Source of the DNA: JBKCUI01 sp052161605
GTDB taxonomy: Bacteria > Planctomycetota > Planctomycetia > Pirellulales > Pirellulaceae
Length of the DNA stretch: 64,000 bases
Direction: 5' to 3' (one strand)
Assembly: GCA_052161605.1 (NCBI GenBank)
Contig: CP197409.1
Shown here one piece after another: positions 26,808 through 36,123 of the stretch (position 1 is its first letter; each line of letters starts with the position of its first letter). The position numbers were made by a program, and so were the translations under genes. The notes beneath the pieces are model-generated. The model made no database searches, was not told the DNA's origin, and was given only the letters and a program-made list of their open reading frames with translations.

Positions 26808-28490
26808 CTACTCGTCTGTAACGCAGCCTTCGCTCGCGCTCTTGACGTTCTTGATGTATTTATACAGCGTGCCGCGAGTTGCTTTTAATGGCGGAGCAAC
26901 CCAAGCAGCCTTTCTTTTGGCTAAGGTTTGTTCGTCCACGGCGACATCCAAACGGTTGTTATCGGCATCAATGGTTACAATATCTCCATCCTCGACCAAG
27001 GCGAAAGGGCCGCCCACCTGCGCCTCAGGAGTGATGTGACCAACAATGAACCCGTGCGACCCCCCCGAAAAACGCCCGTCCGTTAGCAAGGCAACATCCG
27101 AACCGAGCCCAGCACCCATGATGGCGGAGGTCGGGGTAAGCATTTCTGGCATGCCGGGTCCACCCTTTGGGCCTTCGTAGCGAATGAGGATAACATCACC
27201 TTTGGCAATCTTCTTCTCCTCGAGCGCTGCCAGCATCAGCTCTTCGCTATCAAAGCATTTAGCAGGGCCTACAAACTTAAGCCCCTCTTTTCCGGTTATT
27301 TTCGCGACCGATCCTTCGGGGGCCAGATTTCCGAACAGGATTTGAATGTGTCCTGTCGGTTTGATCGGTGCACTGACTGGTTGAACAATCTTTTGCCCCT
27401 CTTTAAGACCAGGTAGCGATTCTAGATTCTCGGCCAGCGTCTTGCCTGTAACCGTCAAGCAAGAACCATCGATGAAGCCCTCCGCGAGCAGGTACTTGAG
27501 GACCGCGGGGGTACCACCGATCGAGTGCAAATCCTCTTGAACGAATTTGCCCGATGGCTTGAGATCGGCCAAGAAAGGGACGCGATCGCTGACCTTTTGG
27601 AAATCTTGGATCGTCAGATCAATACCGACACTGCGGGCCATGGCAATCAAGTGTAGTACGGCATTGGTGCTTCCACCGAGAGCAATGACGATGACCATCG
27701 CGTTCTCAAACGCTTGCCTCGTCATGATGTCTCGAGGCTTTATATCCTGCTCCATCAAGTGGCGGATTGCTTTCGCGGCTCTAGCGCACTCATCGATCTT
27801 GGCCGGATCTTCAGCAGGGATTGAGGCCGAATATGGCAACGCCATTCCCAAGGCTTCGATGGCAGAGGCCATGGTGTTGGCTGTGTACATTCCACCGCAT
27901 GCGCCCGCACCGGGGCAAGAGTTTCGGACAATGTTGGCTCGCGTTTCTTCGTCGATTTGCCCTGAAATGTATTGGCCATAGCACTGGAATGCAGAAACGA
28001 TGTCCAACGAGTGGCCGTTCCATTTTCCAGCACGGATCGTGCCGCCATAAACCATCAAGGCTGGACGATTCAACCGCCCCATCGCGATGAGACAGCCAGG
28101 CATGTTTTTGTCGCAACCAGGTAAGGCGATCAAGCCATCGTACCATTGTGCACCCATGATCGTTTCGATTGAGTCTGCAATCAGATCCCGGGATTGGAGA
28201 GAATAGGACATTCCCTCGGTCCCCATGCTGATACCATCGCTAACGCCAACGGTGTTAAACCGCATACCGACCAATCCTTCGTTCACAACGGCTTTCTTGA
28301 CATGCATTGCCAAGTCCAGGAGATGCATGTTGCAGGTATTGCCTTCGTACCAAACGCTTCCGATGCCTACTTGCCCTTTGTTCATGTCCTCAGGGGTCAT
28401 GCCGGTTCCGTACAGCATCGCTTGCGAGGCCCCCTGGCTCTTGGGTTGCGTGATTCGTGAGGAGTATTTGTTGAGAGGCTGGGATTGCAT
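26808..28490 (-). CDS. ilvD: Dihydroxy-acid dehydratase
   Basis: A 560-residue IlvD, which converts dihydroxy acids to 2-oxo acids in valine, leucine and isoleucine synthesis and feeds pantothenate/CoA. Iron-sulfur cysteines are seen as Cys53 (NTCNMHLL), GCDKNMPGC (125-133) and the CPGAGACGGMYTANTM block. The C-terminal DGRFSGGSHGFIVGHITPEA stretch is characteristic. Length and start (MQSQPLNKYSSRIT) match the family. No other ilv genes are nearby. The upstream region shared with pepF has a direct repeat and a palindrome that could be regulatory. Confidence 0.97.
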   Translation of the reverse strand: MQSQPLNKYSSRITQPKSQGASQAMLYGTGMTPEDMNKGQVGIGSVWYEGNTCNMHLLDLAMHVKKAVVNEGLVGMRFNTVGVSDGISMGTEGMSYSLQSRDLIADSIETIMGAQWYDGLIALPGCDKNMPGCLIAMGRLNRPALMVYGGTIRAGKWNGHSLDIVSAFQCYGQYISGQIDEETRANIVRNSCPGAGACGGMYTANTMASAIEALGMALPYSASIPAEDPAKIDECARAAKAIRHLMEQDIKPRDIMTRQAFENAMVIVIALGGSTNAVLHLIAMARSVGIDLTIQDFQKVSDRVPFLADLKPSGKFVQEDLHSIGGTPAVLKYLLAEGFIDGSCLTVTGKTLAENLESLPGLKEGQKIVQPVSAPIKPTGHIQILFGNLAPEGSVAKITGKEGLKFVGPAKCFDSEELMLAALEEKKIAKGDVILIRYEGPKGGPGMPEMLTPTSAIMGAGLGSDVALLTDGRFSGGSHGFIVGHITPEAQVGGPFALVEDGDIVTIDADNNRLDVAVDEQTLAKRKAAWVAPPLKATRGTLYKYIKNVKSASEGCVTDE

Positions 28491-28610
28491 AATGGATTGG
28501 TTTGTCTAACGAATTTACTAGATGTTTTTAAACAGTTGTTACGTTTTTCTCGAAACGTTACGTCCGGATATTGCCCTAAGCCGCCGGAACATCGGTTGCA
28601 CTGTAATCCT

Positions 28611-28666
28611 GGCTTAGTAACGTAAACCAGGCTTAGTAACGTTGACGCGATTGTAATTGAATCGCG
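28611..28666. promoter_or_regulatory. Direct repeat and palindrome between ilvD and pepF
   Basis: In the 298-base divergent spacer, the 13-mer GGCTTAGTAACGT occurs twice (28611-28623, 28630-28642) at a 19-base period. A palindrome follows immediately, CGCGATT (28646-28652)/AATCGCG (28660-28666) with seven central bases. The arrangement is compatible with a regulator-binding region for one or both genes. No known consensus is matched. Confidence 0.4.
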
Positions 28667-28788
28667 GCGATCCCGTAAGGCGAGCCTGCTGAGCTCTTGA
28701 GCGGCACAGTTGGAGTGGCGAGGTTTATCTAGGATTTGCTACACTGATGATTCTGTAAAGTTCTCCCATCTTTTATTGCTGACTCAAC

Positions 28789-30588
28789 ATGACCAAAGCT
28801 GATAATCCGAAACGCTCCGAAGTTCCCCTCGCGGATACTTGGGATTTGACCGTTCTCTTCCCAACCGACGCGGCATGGGAAACGGCACTCAATGAGTTCG
28901 AGTCCCTTATTGGTGGGTTCGAGGCCTTTCGCGGCAAGCTCGGCGAGTCGGCAGAAACGCTTGCTCAGTGCCTCGAGTACGACTGCAAAGTCGATCGCTT
29001 GTCCGAGCGAATCGGAGTTTTCGCTTCGTTGAAGACCAGTGAGGATCAGGGCAATAGTCACTATCAGGGCTACATGGCTCGCTATTACAGTATTGCGACC
29101 AAGGCAGGGCAAGCGGCCAGCTTCATCCGCCCCGAAATCTTGGCAATTCCACAAGAAACGTTGCAAACATTTGTCGAATCACCAGCTTTGGAACCCTATC
29201 GACTGGTTGTGGAACGAATCAACCGCTTCCGTGCTCATACGCTAGCCGAACCCGAAGAAAAGCTGCTTGCCATGCAAGGTGAGATGGCTCAAACCGCTAG
29301 CAAAGTATTTCGGCAACTCAATGATGCGGATCTAAAGTTCGGCAAAATCAAGAATGAAAAAGGAGTCGAGGTCGAGCTAACCAACTCGTCGTTCAGTTCG
29401 TTCCTGGTATCTCCAAATCGTGAAGTCCGAAAAACTGCTTTTCATCATTATTATCAACAGTTTGGGGCGCACGAGAACACTCTTGCTGCCACCTTGACAG
29501 GTAGTGTCCATACCGATGTTTATTACGCCCGAGCAAGAAACTATCCGAGTGCGAGAGAGTCCTCACTATTTGCGGACAATGTCCCGGTCGATGTTTATGA
29601 CAATTTGATCCAAGCAGTGCACAACCATCTTCCGTCGGTTCATCGCTACTTTGATATGCGACGACGCAAAATGGGCTTGGAAAAAATTCATCATTACGAC
29701 ACGTATGTGCCAATCTTGGCGGACCGGGAAACGCACTACACCTGGGACCAAGCGGTCGATGTGGTGATCGAGTCATTGCGTCCCATGGGAAGCGAATATT
29801 GCAGCACGCTTGAGGATGGTTTGCGCGGACGCTGGTGTGATCGTTATCCGAATCAAGGAAAGCGAAGCGGTGCCTTCAGCAGTGGCACATACAGGGGCGT
29901 ACCTTACATCCTGATGAACTACAAGCCAACCGTGCTGAATGACGTTTTCACCCTGACACATGAAGCGGGGCATTCGATGCACACGTACTATTCTTCGAGC
30001 TCGCAGCCATTTCACTACTATAACTATACGATATTTGTCGCTGAGGTTGCCTCGACGTTCAACGAGCAATTGCTCGCCAAGTATTTGATCGATAGGGCCG
30101 AAACTCGCGAAGAGCGAGCCTCGCTCATCAATCATGAAGTGGACAGCATACGGGCTACGATTGTTCGGCAGACGATGTTTTCAGAGTTCGAGAAGATTGT
30201 GCATGAAATGGCCGAAGCGGGCGAACCGCTCACCGTGGAATCGATCAAGAGCGTTTATCGCAAACTGCTGGAAGCGTACTTTGGGCCGGAATTCTCTTTA
30301 GATGAAGAACTATCGCTCGAGTGTTTCCGCATCCCGCACTTCTATAATGCATTTTACGTGTACAAGTATTCAACGGGGCTTTCGGCCGCGATCGCACTTT
30401 CGCGTCGTGTCCTGAACGGCGGACCGCAAGAGCTCGAGGAATACATGAGCTTCTTAAAAGGTGGCTGCTCCAAGGATCCACTTGATCTGCTTCGCGGGGC
30501 AGGTGTCGACATGAGCAAACCAGAACCAGTAGAAACCGCACTTTCCGAATTTAGCAAGCTGGTCGAGGAACTCGATAGCTTGCTGTAA
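28789..30588 (+). CDS. pepF: Oligoendopeptidase F, M3 family zinc peptidase
   Basis: A 599-residue cytoplasmic zinc metallopeptidase of the M3B family. The zinc motif is HEAGHSMH (HExxH), and the downstream glutamate lies in the FVAEVASTFNEQLLA segment that follows. The N-terminal helical domain (DTWDLTVLFPTDAAW) and C-terminal YKYSTGLSAAIALSRRVL are typical of PepF. It cleaves short peptides during peptide turnover. It is a single gene divergent from ilvD. Downstream, 47 bases after the stop, begins repeat copy B. Confidence 0.95.
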   Translation: MTKADNPKRSEVPLADTWDLTVLFPTDAAWETALNEFESLIGGFEAFRGKLGESAETLAQCLEYDCKVDRLSERIGVFASLKTSEDQGNSHYQGYMARYYSIATKAGQAASFIRPEILAIPQETLQTFVESPALEPYRLVVERINRFRAHTLAEPEEKLLAMQGEMAQTASKVFRQLNDADLKFGKIKNEKGVEVELTNSSFSSFLVSPNREVRKTAFHHYYQQFGAHENTLAATLTGSVHTDVYYARARNYPSARESSLFADNVPVDVYDNLIQAVHNHLPSVHRYFDMRRRKMGLEKIHHYDTYVPILADRETHYTWDQAVDVVIESLRPMGSEYCSTLEDGLRGRWCDRYPNQGKRSGAFSSGTYRGVPYILMNYKPTVLNDVFTLTHEAGHSMHTYYSSSSQPFHYYNYTIFVAEVASTFNEQLLAKYLIDRAETREERASLINHEVDSIRATIVRQTMFSEFEKIVHEMAEAGEPLTVESIKSVYRKLLEAYFGPEFSLDEELSLECFRIPHFYNAFYVYKYSTGLSAAIALSRRVLNGGPQELEEYMSFLKGGCSKDPLDLLRGAGVDMSKPEPVETALSEFSKLVEELDSLL

Positions 30589-30907
30589 GGCGGGAGGTTT
30601 ATGAAAAAGTTCTGAATCGTTTAAGGTCCGCTTCGCGTCGCGAAGCCAATAGTAGCGTAGGAGCGCAAGCTCCACGTTAGGGCTTCAACGCGTTCACCGC
30701 CCATCAGCCTGCCCGGCAATCTCAGTGTCCCTGCCCTGTGTCTGAAGTCGCCAGAGGCGACTTCAGGCTCGCTCCGTGTGCACGTCACCGTACGGCTTGC
30801 GCCGCTACCCTCACATTTGCGAATGAGGCCATCGCAGCAACCTGCGGTAGATTTCTATATGCCGGCTGCAGGGACGACTTATGCTCGGAACACCTACCCT
30901 AAACGCA
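30589..30907. other. Intergenic region holding repeat copy B
   Basis: 319 bases between the convergent pepF and ABC permease genes. Apart from copy B of the dispersed repeat and its hairpins there is no supportable gene; short frames crossing it on the + strand (for example 30778-30978) lack any family signal. Confidence 0.5.
30635..30835. repeat. Dispersed structured intergenic repeat, copy B
   Basis: This copy aligns with 22046-22250. Internal hairpins are GGAGC (30660-30664)/GCTCC (30669-30673) with loop GCAA, and a perfect 11-bp stem CTGAAGTCGCC (30742-30752)/GGCGACTTCAG (30756-30766) with loop AGA. A third, CTTCGCG-T-CGCGAAG, begins at 30631. The 11-bp hairpin could also terminate transcription of either convergent neighbour. 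Confidence 0.65.
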
Positions 30908-33226
30908 TCACAAATCTTGCCTGTAGAGATACAGGCAACATATGCTCAGCAGAACGGTTACAAAGATCAGGTTGCTAACGATGGAGGTACCAGTTTTCTT
31001 TTCTTGATCGATCAAATCCATGTCGTTTCTGGTAATCGCCATCGATTTGGTCGCGTTCTTCACCAAAATTTCCTGCAAATCTTCAAGCTCTGCCGGCCTT
31101 TGGGCAACGATGTACATGGGACGCATCACCCATTGGTAGATTAGATCGGTAATCGTAGATCGCGGTGTCAGGTTCTGAGTTACAGAGTTTGTGTTTAAAT
31201 CCCATGCCGCCAGATTCTTAACTCTGTAGGCGACCCACAGCTTTCCGTCGTCTCCCCATGAGGCTGACAATGCTTCTCCCTGTCCCGTTAACTTGGGCTT
31301 TGATATTTCGGTGGCGTTGGCGTTCATCAGCCAAACATTTTTGTTGTAATCCAATAGAACGATTTGGTCGGCAGGTCCGCTCAAAACTTGTCTTACTCTG
31401 GCTTTGCCGATGGTGTCCAAGCTCCGACTCGAGTCTGGCTGATCCGAATCGATAGCCATAGGCACCAAACCCTCGGGACAAACAAGGATTGTGGAGTCGC
31501 TGCATCCGACAATGGTGAGGAGTTCCTTTTCGAATTCGAACGTTTTGCGCCAGGCTTCGGTGTAATCACCTGTTTCGGGATTTAGTTTCCAAACGATCGC
31601 TTCTCCCTTACTGTACGCGACGACAGTATTTCTAGTGTTCGAAACGGCCCAGTCGAATGGACGTGTCAACTCTAAATCTTTGATCACCTGCTTGAATGAC
31701 TCCTCCTTGGGAGGTTTTACGCCAAAGTTTTGAAGCATATTCGTGATACCTTCAAATCGATTCTCAATAGGTCGGTCTTTGGTCGGATCAAAGACGTACA
31801 AACCGTTCGGAGTCATAACAGCCAGCGTGTCCCCCCAGGGTATCAGATACTCTGCGGATTTGGGTAGATTGGCCCCACTGTCCAAACGGCTATCAGCCCA
31901 TTGAGGAGTGGTAAAGGTCTGGTCAGTGGGGTCGTAGGCATCGGGAATCTTCACGATATCGAATCGCATATTTTCCCGGCCCCCTAAACCAAACGGAAGA
32001 TTCTCTGTCCTGGCGAAGTACAAGGATTTTTGCGAGGCGATGGCCACCGGTCCTAGGAGTCGCTGGTCGTCTCGTTCTCCGAATGCTGATTGCCAGCGAT
32101 TGGTAGATTTATCCCAGCAAAGAAGTCTACCGCTGTTGGTGCGTGCCCAGATCGAGTCATTTACCACATGAATTCCTCGAATGGACGGCTTGATTTCAAC
32201 GGCATTGTTAAAATACGAGTACACGAATCCCAGCACAAAGCAGAGACCCCAGAATAATGTCGTAACCACGACACTGATGATCGCGTTTCGCCAGATCAAT
32301 CCCGCTAAACAAGAAACCGCGTAGTAAACCAGAAAGGAAAATATGAACAAGGGAATGCACTTGAGAATTCCATTATTCCAAATCTCTAATTGAAGACCTG
32401 AATAGAGATACAAGCCGACTAGTACGTAGGTTACGTTCAACGCGACGAAAACACACCCACCTAGGTACTTCGTCAGGAACAATAGACTGCGGGAGATGGG
32501 TTTGCTCAGCAGCAAATGCAACGATCCAGGCTGAAACAAATCCGGTATGAGAGCGCTAGTTATCGTCAACGAAACAAACAGCATGACAAAGCTCAGACCG
32601 ATCCACATGATCAGTGGATAGAAACCTTGTTCAATGAATGGTTTGGCCATCTCCTTAGTGAACGGGAGTGGGTTCCCCAGTTTGATCCCTGCGTATGCGA
32701 TCCATGTTGCACGTCCTTCGGGGGAGTTCAACGTGGACGGAAACGCGGAATCCAACAACTTGCGATTCAGTCGTTCTAGTTCGACCTCGGACAAGTTCTC
32801 TTTTTCAACAAGATCGTTGTACTTGTTGAGTTTTTTTATATTTGGCCAGGCTTCTTCAGAGTAGAGGTCAGGCAGCTTTAGCAAGTCGTTGAATTCGCTG
32901 ATCAGCAACCCGACCGCTACCCGTCGCTTCGTTTCCTTGCGATCCTTCATAATTTTCTGGAACGATTCGGAAAGACGAGCATAAACTGCCTTTTGAGCCC
33001 GTGATCCTTTCCCGGCTGAGGCTTCAGCCAACGCGTCCATGATATTGCCCGCGCTCGAATCGGAGCGAAAGCTGGTGCCGATGATCTGGTAGGACTCAGC
33101 AGAGGTGAAATGCAGTGGAAAGAGCAACGCCAGGAGCAGTGTCCATGCGGCGAGCAGGATCCAAAGCACGTAAGAGCGAGTCGATTCCAAGAAACTATCA
33201 AAAAGGACCGCGAAGTATGGTTTCAT
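30908..33226 (-). CDS. ABC-2 type transporter permease with large propeller-like domain
   Basis: A 772-residue protein. One membrane segment (about 18-39) is followed by a ~170-residue soluble part, then five or so hydrophobic segments (about 205-385). These include the TSALIPDLFQPGSLHLLLSKPISR stretch (written here in two pieces: TSALIPDLFQ, GSLHLLLSKPISR), as in ABC-2 permeases. From about 395 to 740 lies a soluble region with repeated short strands (SIWARTNSGRLLCWDKSTN, SLYFART) resembling WD/PQQ-like blades. One last membrane segment ends near the C-terminus. The ATPase gene is 104 bases upstream on the same strand, so the pair forms an exporter of unknown cargo. Confidence 0.8.
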   Translation of the reverse strand: MKPYFAVLFDSFLESTRSYVLWILLAAWTLLLALLFPLHFTSAESYQIIGTSFRSDSSAGNIMDALAEASAGKGSRAQKAVYARLSESFQKIMKDRKETKRRVAVGLLISEFNDLLKLPDLYSEEAWPNIKKLNKYNDLVEKENLSEVELERLNRKLLDSAFPSTLNSPEGRATWIAYAGIKLGNPLPFTKEMAKPFIEQGFYPLIMWIGLSFVMLFVSLTITSALIPDLFQPGSLHLLLSKPISRSLLFLTKYLGGCVFVALNVTYVLVGLYLYSGLQLEIWNNGILKCIPLFIFSFLVYYAVSCLAGLIWRNAIISVVVTTLFWGLCFVLGFVYSYFNNAVEIKPSIRGIHVVNDSIWARTNSGRLLCWDKSTNRWQSAFGERDDQRLLGPVAIASQKSLYFARTENLPFGLGGRENMRFDIVKIPDAYDPTDQTFTTPQWADSRLDSGANLPKSAEYLIPWGDTLAVMTPNGLYVFDPTKDRPIENRFEGITNMLQNFGVKPPKEESFKQVIKDLELTRPFDWAVSNTRNTVVAYSKGEAIVWKLNPETGDYTEAWRKTFEFEKELLTIVGCSDSTILVCPEGLVPMAIDSDQPDSSRSLDTIGKARVRQVLSGPADQIVLLDYNKNVWLMNANATEISKPKLTGQGEALSASWGDDGKLWVAYRVKNLAAWDLNTNSVTQNLTPRSTITDLIYQWVMRPMYIVAQRPAELEDLQEILVKNATKSMAITRNDMDLIDQEKKTGTSIVSNLIFVTVLLSICCLYLYRQDL

Positions 33227-33330
33227 GTGTGAGGCTAATAAGTCGTGAAGAAGAGACTTGTGTCTTGTTGGTGGCCCGAATCAACGGGAATGATAAGCGG
33301 ACGGTACGACGGTGATTCCGTCCCGTATGC

Positions 33331-34308
33331 TTAGTTTGTCGAGTGTGCAGGAACGGAACCCACGATGCTCATGAAGACTTGTTCCAAGCTGGGGCGGTAC
33401 CTCTCGAGCCGGACCACACTGACCTGCCTAGCTCGCAACCAGTCGATGATCTGGTCGACGTCCGCCTGGTGCGGTGCGGCTAAATCCAGTTTGTATTCTT
33501 CATCGGGGGCCGGAACTCTCCGAACGGAGGTACATCTCCAATGTTGCTCGAGCTCTTTAATTTGCTCCTCGGAGCATCGCAGGGTGAGGCTGACCGTCCC
33601 TTCCTTTGCGAGGGGATTCTGCATGATCAAATCGTCGATCGTTCCCGTTCCTCGAATTTCTCCAAGGGCCATGATTGCGACCCGATCGCAAATGAGCTCG
33701 ACCTCTTGAAGGATGTGGGAGTTGAGAAAAACCGTTTTTCCACGCTCTTTGAGTTTGGTTAGCAGGTCCCTGATTTGTGACCGACCCATTGGATCGAGCC
33801 CATCGGTCGGCTCATCCATGATCAGTAGATCGGGGTCGTGCAGCATAGCTTGAGCCAGCCCGAGCCGCTGTCGCATCCCCTTCGAATACCTTCGCACCGC
33901 CTCGTTTTGGCGGCCGGTTAAATCGACAAGCTGGAAGAGTTCGTCCTCCTTGCGGCGAATTTCCGAATCGCTCAATTCGCTGAGGCGGCCATAGAAATAG
34001 AGAGCGCTACGTCCCGTGTGATGCCGGGGAAAGATCAGATTCTCCGGCAGGTAGCCGATTTTTCGCCTAGCCGCTTTGCTGCCAGCACTGAGATCTAGCA
34101 CGGTCGCTTTGCCCTGATTCGCATGAAGAATTCCAAGCAAAATCTTAATTAGGGTGGTTTTTCCAGCCCCGTTTGGACCGAGTAACCCGAAGACTTCGCC
34201 AGGCTTGACCTCCAGCGACACACCGCGCAAGGCGTGATGTCGTTTTCGAAAGAGCAAGCCTTCTGTGTAGCTCTTGGTGAGCTGCTCGACGTGAATCGCG
34301 GTCGCCAT
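33331..34308 (-). CDS. ABC transporter ATP-binding protein (ABC-2 exporter type)
   Basis: A 325-residue ATPase with Walker A LLGPNGAGKTTLIK, the signature YSKGMRQRLGLAQAML and Walker B LLIMDEPTDGLDP. The ~90-residue C-terminal domain after the nucleotide-binding domain is common in ABC-A/DrrA-like exporters. It is co-oriented with the ABC-2 permease 104 bases downstream and surely energises it. Nothing in the sequence reveals the cargo. The start ATG at 34308 gives the usual MATAIHVEQLTKSYTEG opening. Confidence 0.93.
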   Translation of the reverse strand: MATAIHVEQLTKSYTEGLLFRKRHHALRGVSLEVKPGEVFGLLGPNGAGKTTLIKILLGILHANQGKATVLDLSAGSKAARRKIGYLPENLIFPRHHTGRSALYFYGRLSELSDSEIRRKEDELFQLVDLTGRQNEAVRRYSKGMRQRLGLAQAMLHDPDLLIMDEPTDGLDPMGRSQIRDLLTKLKERGKTVFLNSHILQEVELICDRVAIMALGEIRGTGTIDDLIMQNPLAKEGTVSLTLRCSEEQIKELEQHWRCTSVRRVPAPDEEYKLDLAAPHQADVDQIIDWLRARQVSVVRLERYRPSLEQVFMSIVGSVPAHSTN

Positions 34309-34594
34309 AAGTGATTTGCCAAATGTCTATAGGTCTTCAGGGACGCTATTTTTGCAACGCCCCAGGGATATCCGAGGATTGTAGGGATGTTTCACCACGT
34401 CGGTAACGGGTGAACGCCCAAGATTCGTCAGGGAGGCGGGGAAATTGGGAACTCCTCACCTGGGCTGCCTCACAATCGGTACAATTGAGGAAATTTCCTA
34501 CCATTTGTCGTTCAGAAAACTCTAGAATAACGACTGCTGGGCAACTAGTCTGATAGGAACCTTTTCGCACAATTCCCCCAAGAGTGAACTTGGC

Positions 34595-35815
34595 ATGGCT
34601 AATTACGTAACCCTCGATGATGCTGCAAAAATCCTAGGAGTTTCCTCTGAGGAGCTCGTTGAGATGAGATCTCGCGGTGAAATTTTCGGATATCGCGACG
34701 GTACATCTTGGAAGTTTAAGGCAGAGGAGATTGACCGAGTTCGCGCAGAACTTGCAGGCGAAGTCATGGACGAAGATGCTGGCGGCTCATCTATTCTGAT
34801 CTCCGAAAGGGAGCCCGCAAAACCTGGCACAAATTCTGGGGCAGGGGTCAGCGATGTCGGCGTGGGGAGCGATGTCAAATTGGTGGCGGACCCGGGCAGC
34901 GGTAGCGGAATACGTCTGGTTTCTTCGAACGAAGACAGCAACCTCAACCTCGGATCGATCTCCGACCTAAAATTGTCTGGTGAACCAAGTTCGGGCAAGG
35001 GATCTGAGTTGGATCTCGGATCGGATCTGCAACTGTCTGGAGGCTCCGGCGACAGCGACCTTAATTTGATGCCAGATTCTGGAATCAGCTTGGGCTCGGA
35101 TGTAAAGCCTGGATCGTCTGGAATCGGATCAGGTGGCGGCATTGGTTCCGAATTGGAGCTGGCCGACGACGACGAAGATGAGTTAGTCCTCGGCTCCGAT
35201 TCCGGAGTGGGCCTCGCTGCAGAAAGCGGTATTAACCTAATGAGTCCGTCCGACAGCGGATTGTCGCTTGAGGAAGAACCACTCGATCTGGCTGGGACGG
35301 GAATCTCGGGACTGGATTTAGGAGCAGAGATCGCTGGCGGTTCTGGTTCGCAGTCTGGCGTTGGAAGCGGAATCAGCGGCCTAGGAAGTGGAGCTTTGGT
35401 CGACTTCTCCGATGGCGAAGAGTTTCAGTTAACACCTTCGGGCGGTATTGAAGCTGACGACGACAGCGGGTCACAAGTTATTGAGCTAGAAGATTCTGCC
35501 GAATTCGGCGGCATGCCCGCAGTCGGTGGCTTCGACGGCGGTGCAGTCATGGAAGGGGACGCGGCTGGGGGCGGCTTTGATGACGACGCGGCAATGGTCG
35601 CTACCGGGGCCGTGGCAGGAGCAGGCTACCGAGCGGTGCCCGAAACACCCTATAGCGGCTTCGACATTGCACTGCTGCTGAGCATCCTTACCATCATGTG
35701 CATCTGTGGTGTTTTGGTTTCAGATCTTGCAAGAAACCTGTGGGGCTATGACGGCCAAAACGGTATCGCGACGGGCATAACCAATGCACTCGTCAACGCG
35801 ATCGGTCGTAATTAG
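34595..35815 (+). CDS. Membrane-anchored helix-turn-helix protein with low-complexity linker
   Basis: A 406-residue protein in three parts. Residues 1-55 are an excisionase/MerR-like helix-turn-helix (VTLDDAAKILGVSSEEL, then WKFKAEEIDRVRAEL). Residues ~60-345 are a Gly/Ser/Asp/Leu-rich low-complexity linker with repeated units of the SDLKLSG/SDLQLSG/SDLNL type. Residues ~352-378 form one membrane segment (FDIALLLSILTIMCICGVLV), followed by a short tail. The DNA-binding-like domain would face the cytoplasm, tethered by a flexible acidic linker. Similar HTH-plus-linker proteins occur in planctomycetes without known function. A small hairpin CCAAG/CTTGG (34578-34593) sits just before the ATG. 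Confidence 0.8.
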   Translation: MANYVTLDDAAKILGVSSEELVEMRSRGEIFGYRDGTSWKFKAEEIDRVRAELAGEVMDEDAGGSSILISEREPAKPGTNSGAGVSDVGVGSDVKLVADPGSGSGIRLVSSNEDSNLNLGSISDLKLSGEPSSGKGSELDLGSDLQLSGGSGDSDLNLMPDSGISLGSDVKPGSSGIGSGGGIGSELELADDDEDELVLGSDSGVGLAAESGINLMSPSDSGLSLEEEPLDLAGTGISGLDLGAEIAGGSGSQSGVGSGISGLGSGALVDFSDGEEFQLTPSGGIEADDDSGSQVIELEDSAEFGGMPAVGGFDGGAVMEGDAAGGGFDDDAAMVATGAVAGAGYRAVPETPYSGFDIALLLSILTIMCICGVLVSDLARNLWGYDGQNGIATGITNALVNAIGRN

Positions 35816-35823
35816 TCTCAGCT

Positions 35824-36123
35824 ATGCCAAAAGGATATTGGATTGCACGGGTCGATGTTTCCAACGAGGAAGCCTATGCGCGATATCGTGAGCTAAACGG
35901 TATCGCATTCGCCAAGTTTCACGGGAATTTTATCGTGCGAGGGCCAGCCGGAAAGGTTGTCAAAGGAGTCCCTAGGCAACATAACGTTGTGCTCGAGTTC
36001 CCAGATTATGAGACAGCACTGGCCTGTTACGAAAGCCCCGAGTACCAAGCCGCCAAGTCGCATCTCGACCAAGCTGGTGAAATTGACCTTATCATTATGC
36101 CAGGCTACGAAAGCGAAAGCTGA
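35824..36123 (+). CDS. DUF1330 family protein
   Basis: A 99-residue protein with the DUF1330 pattern: MPKGYWIARVDVSNEEAY at the N-terminus, the central GKVVKGVPRQHNVVLEFPD, and ALACYESPEYQAAK near the end. DUF1330 has a ferredoxin-like dimeric alpha/beta-barrel fold; the reaction, if any, is unknown. It starts eight bases after the HTH protein, so co-transcription is possible. Its stop codon abuts directly on the stop codon of the convergent PhyH gene with no spacer. Confidence 0.9.
   Translation: MPKGYWIARVDVSNEEAYARYRELNGIAFAKFHGNFIVRGPAGKVVKGVPRQHNVVLEFPDYETALACYESPEYQAAKSHLDQAGEIDLIIMPGYESES

Noticed and set aside
34603..35142. A 179-codon open frame on the minus strand opposite the HTH protein
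   Set aside because: It mirrors the low-complexity Gly/Ser/Asp-coding region; its product is a Ser/Pro-rich artefact with no start signal.
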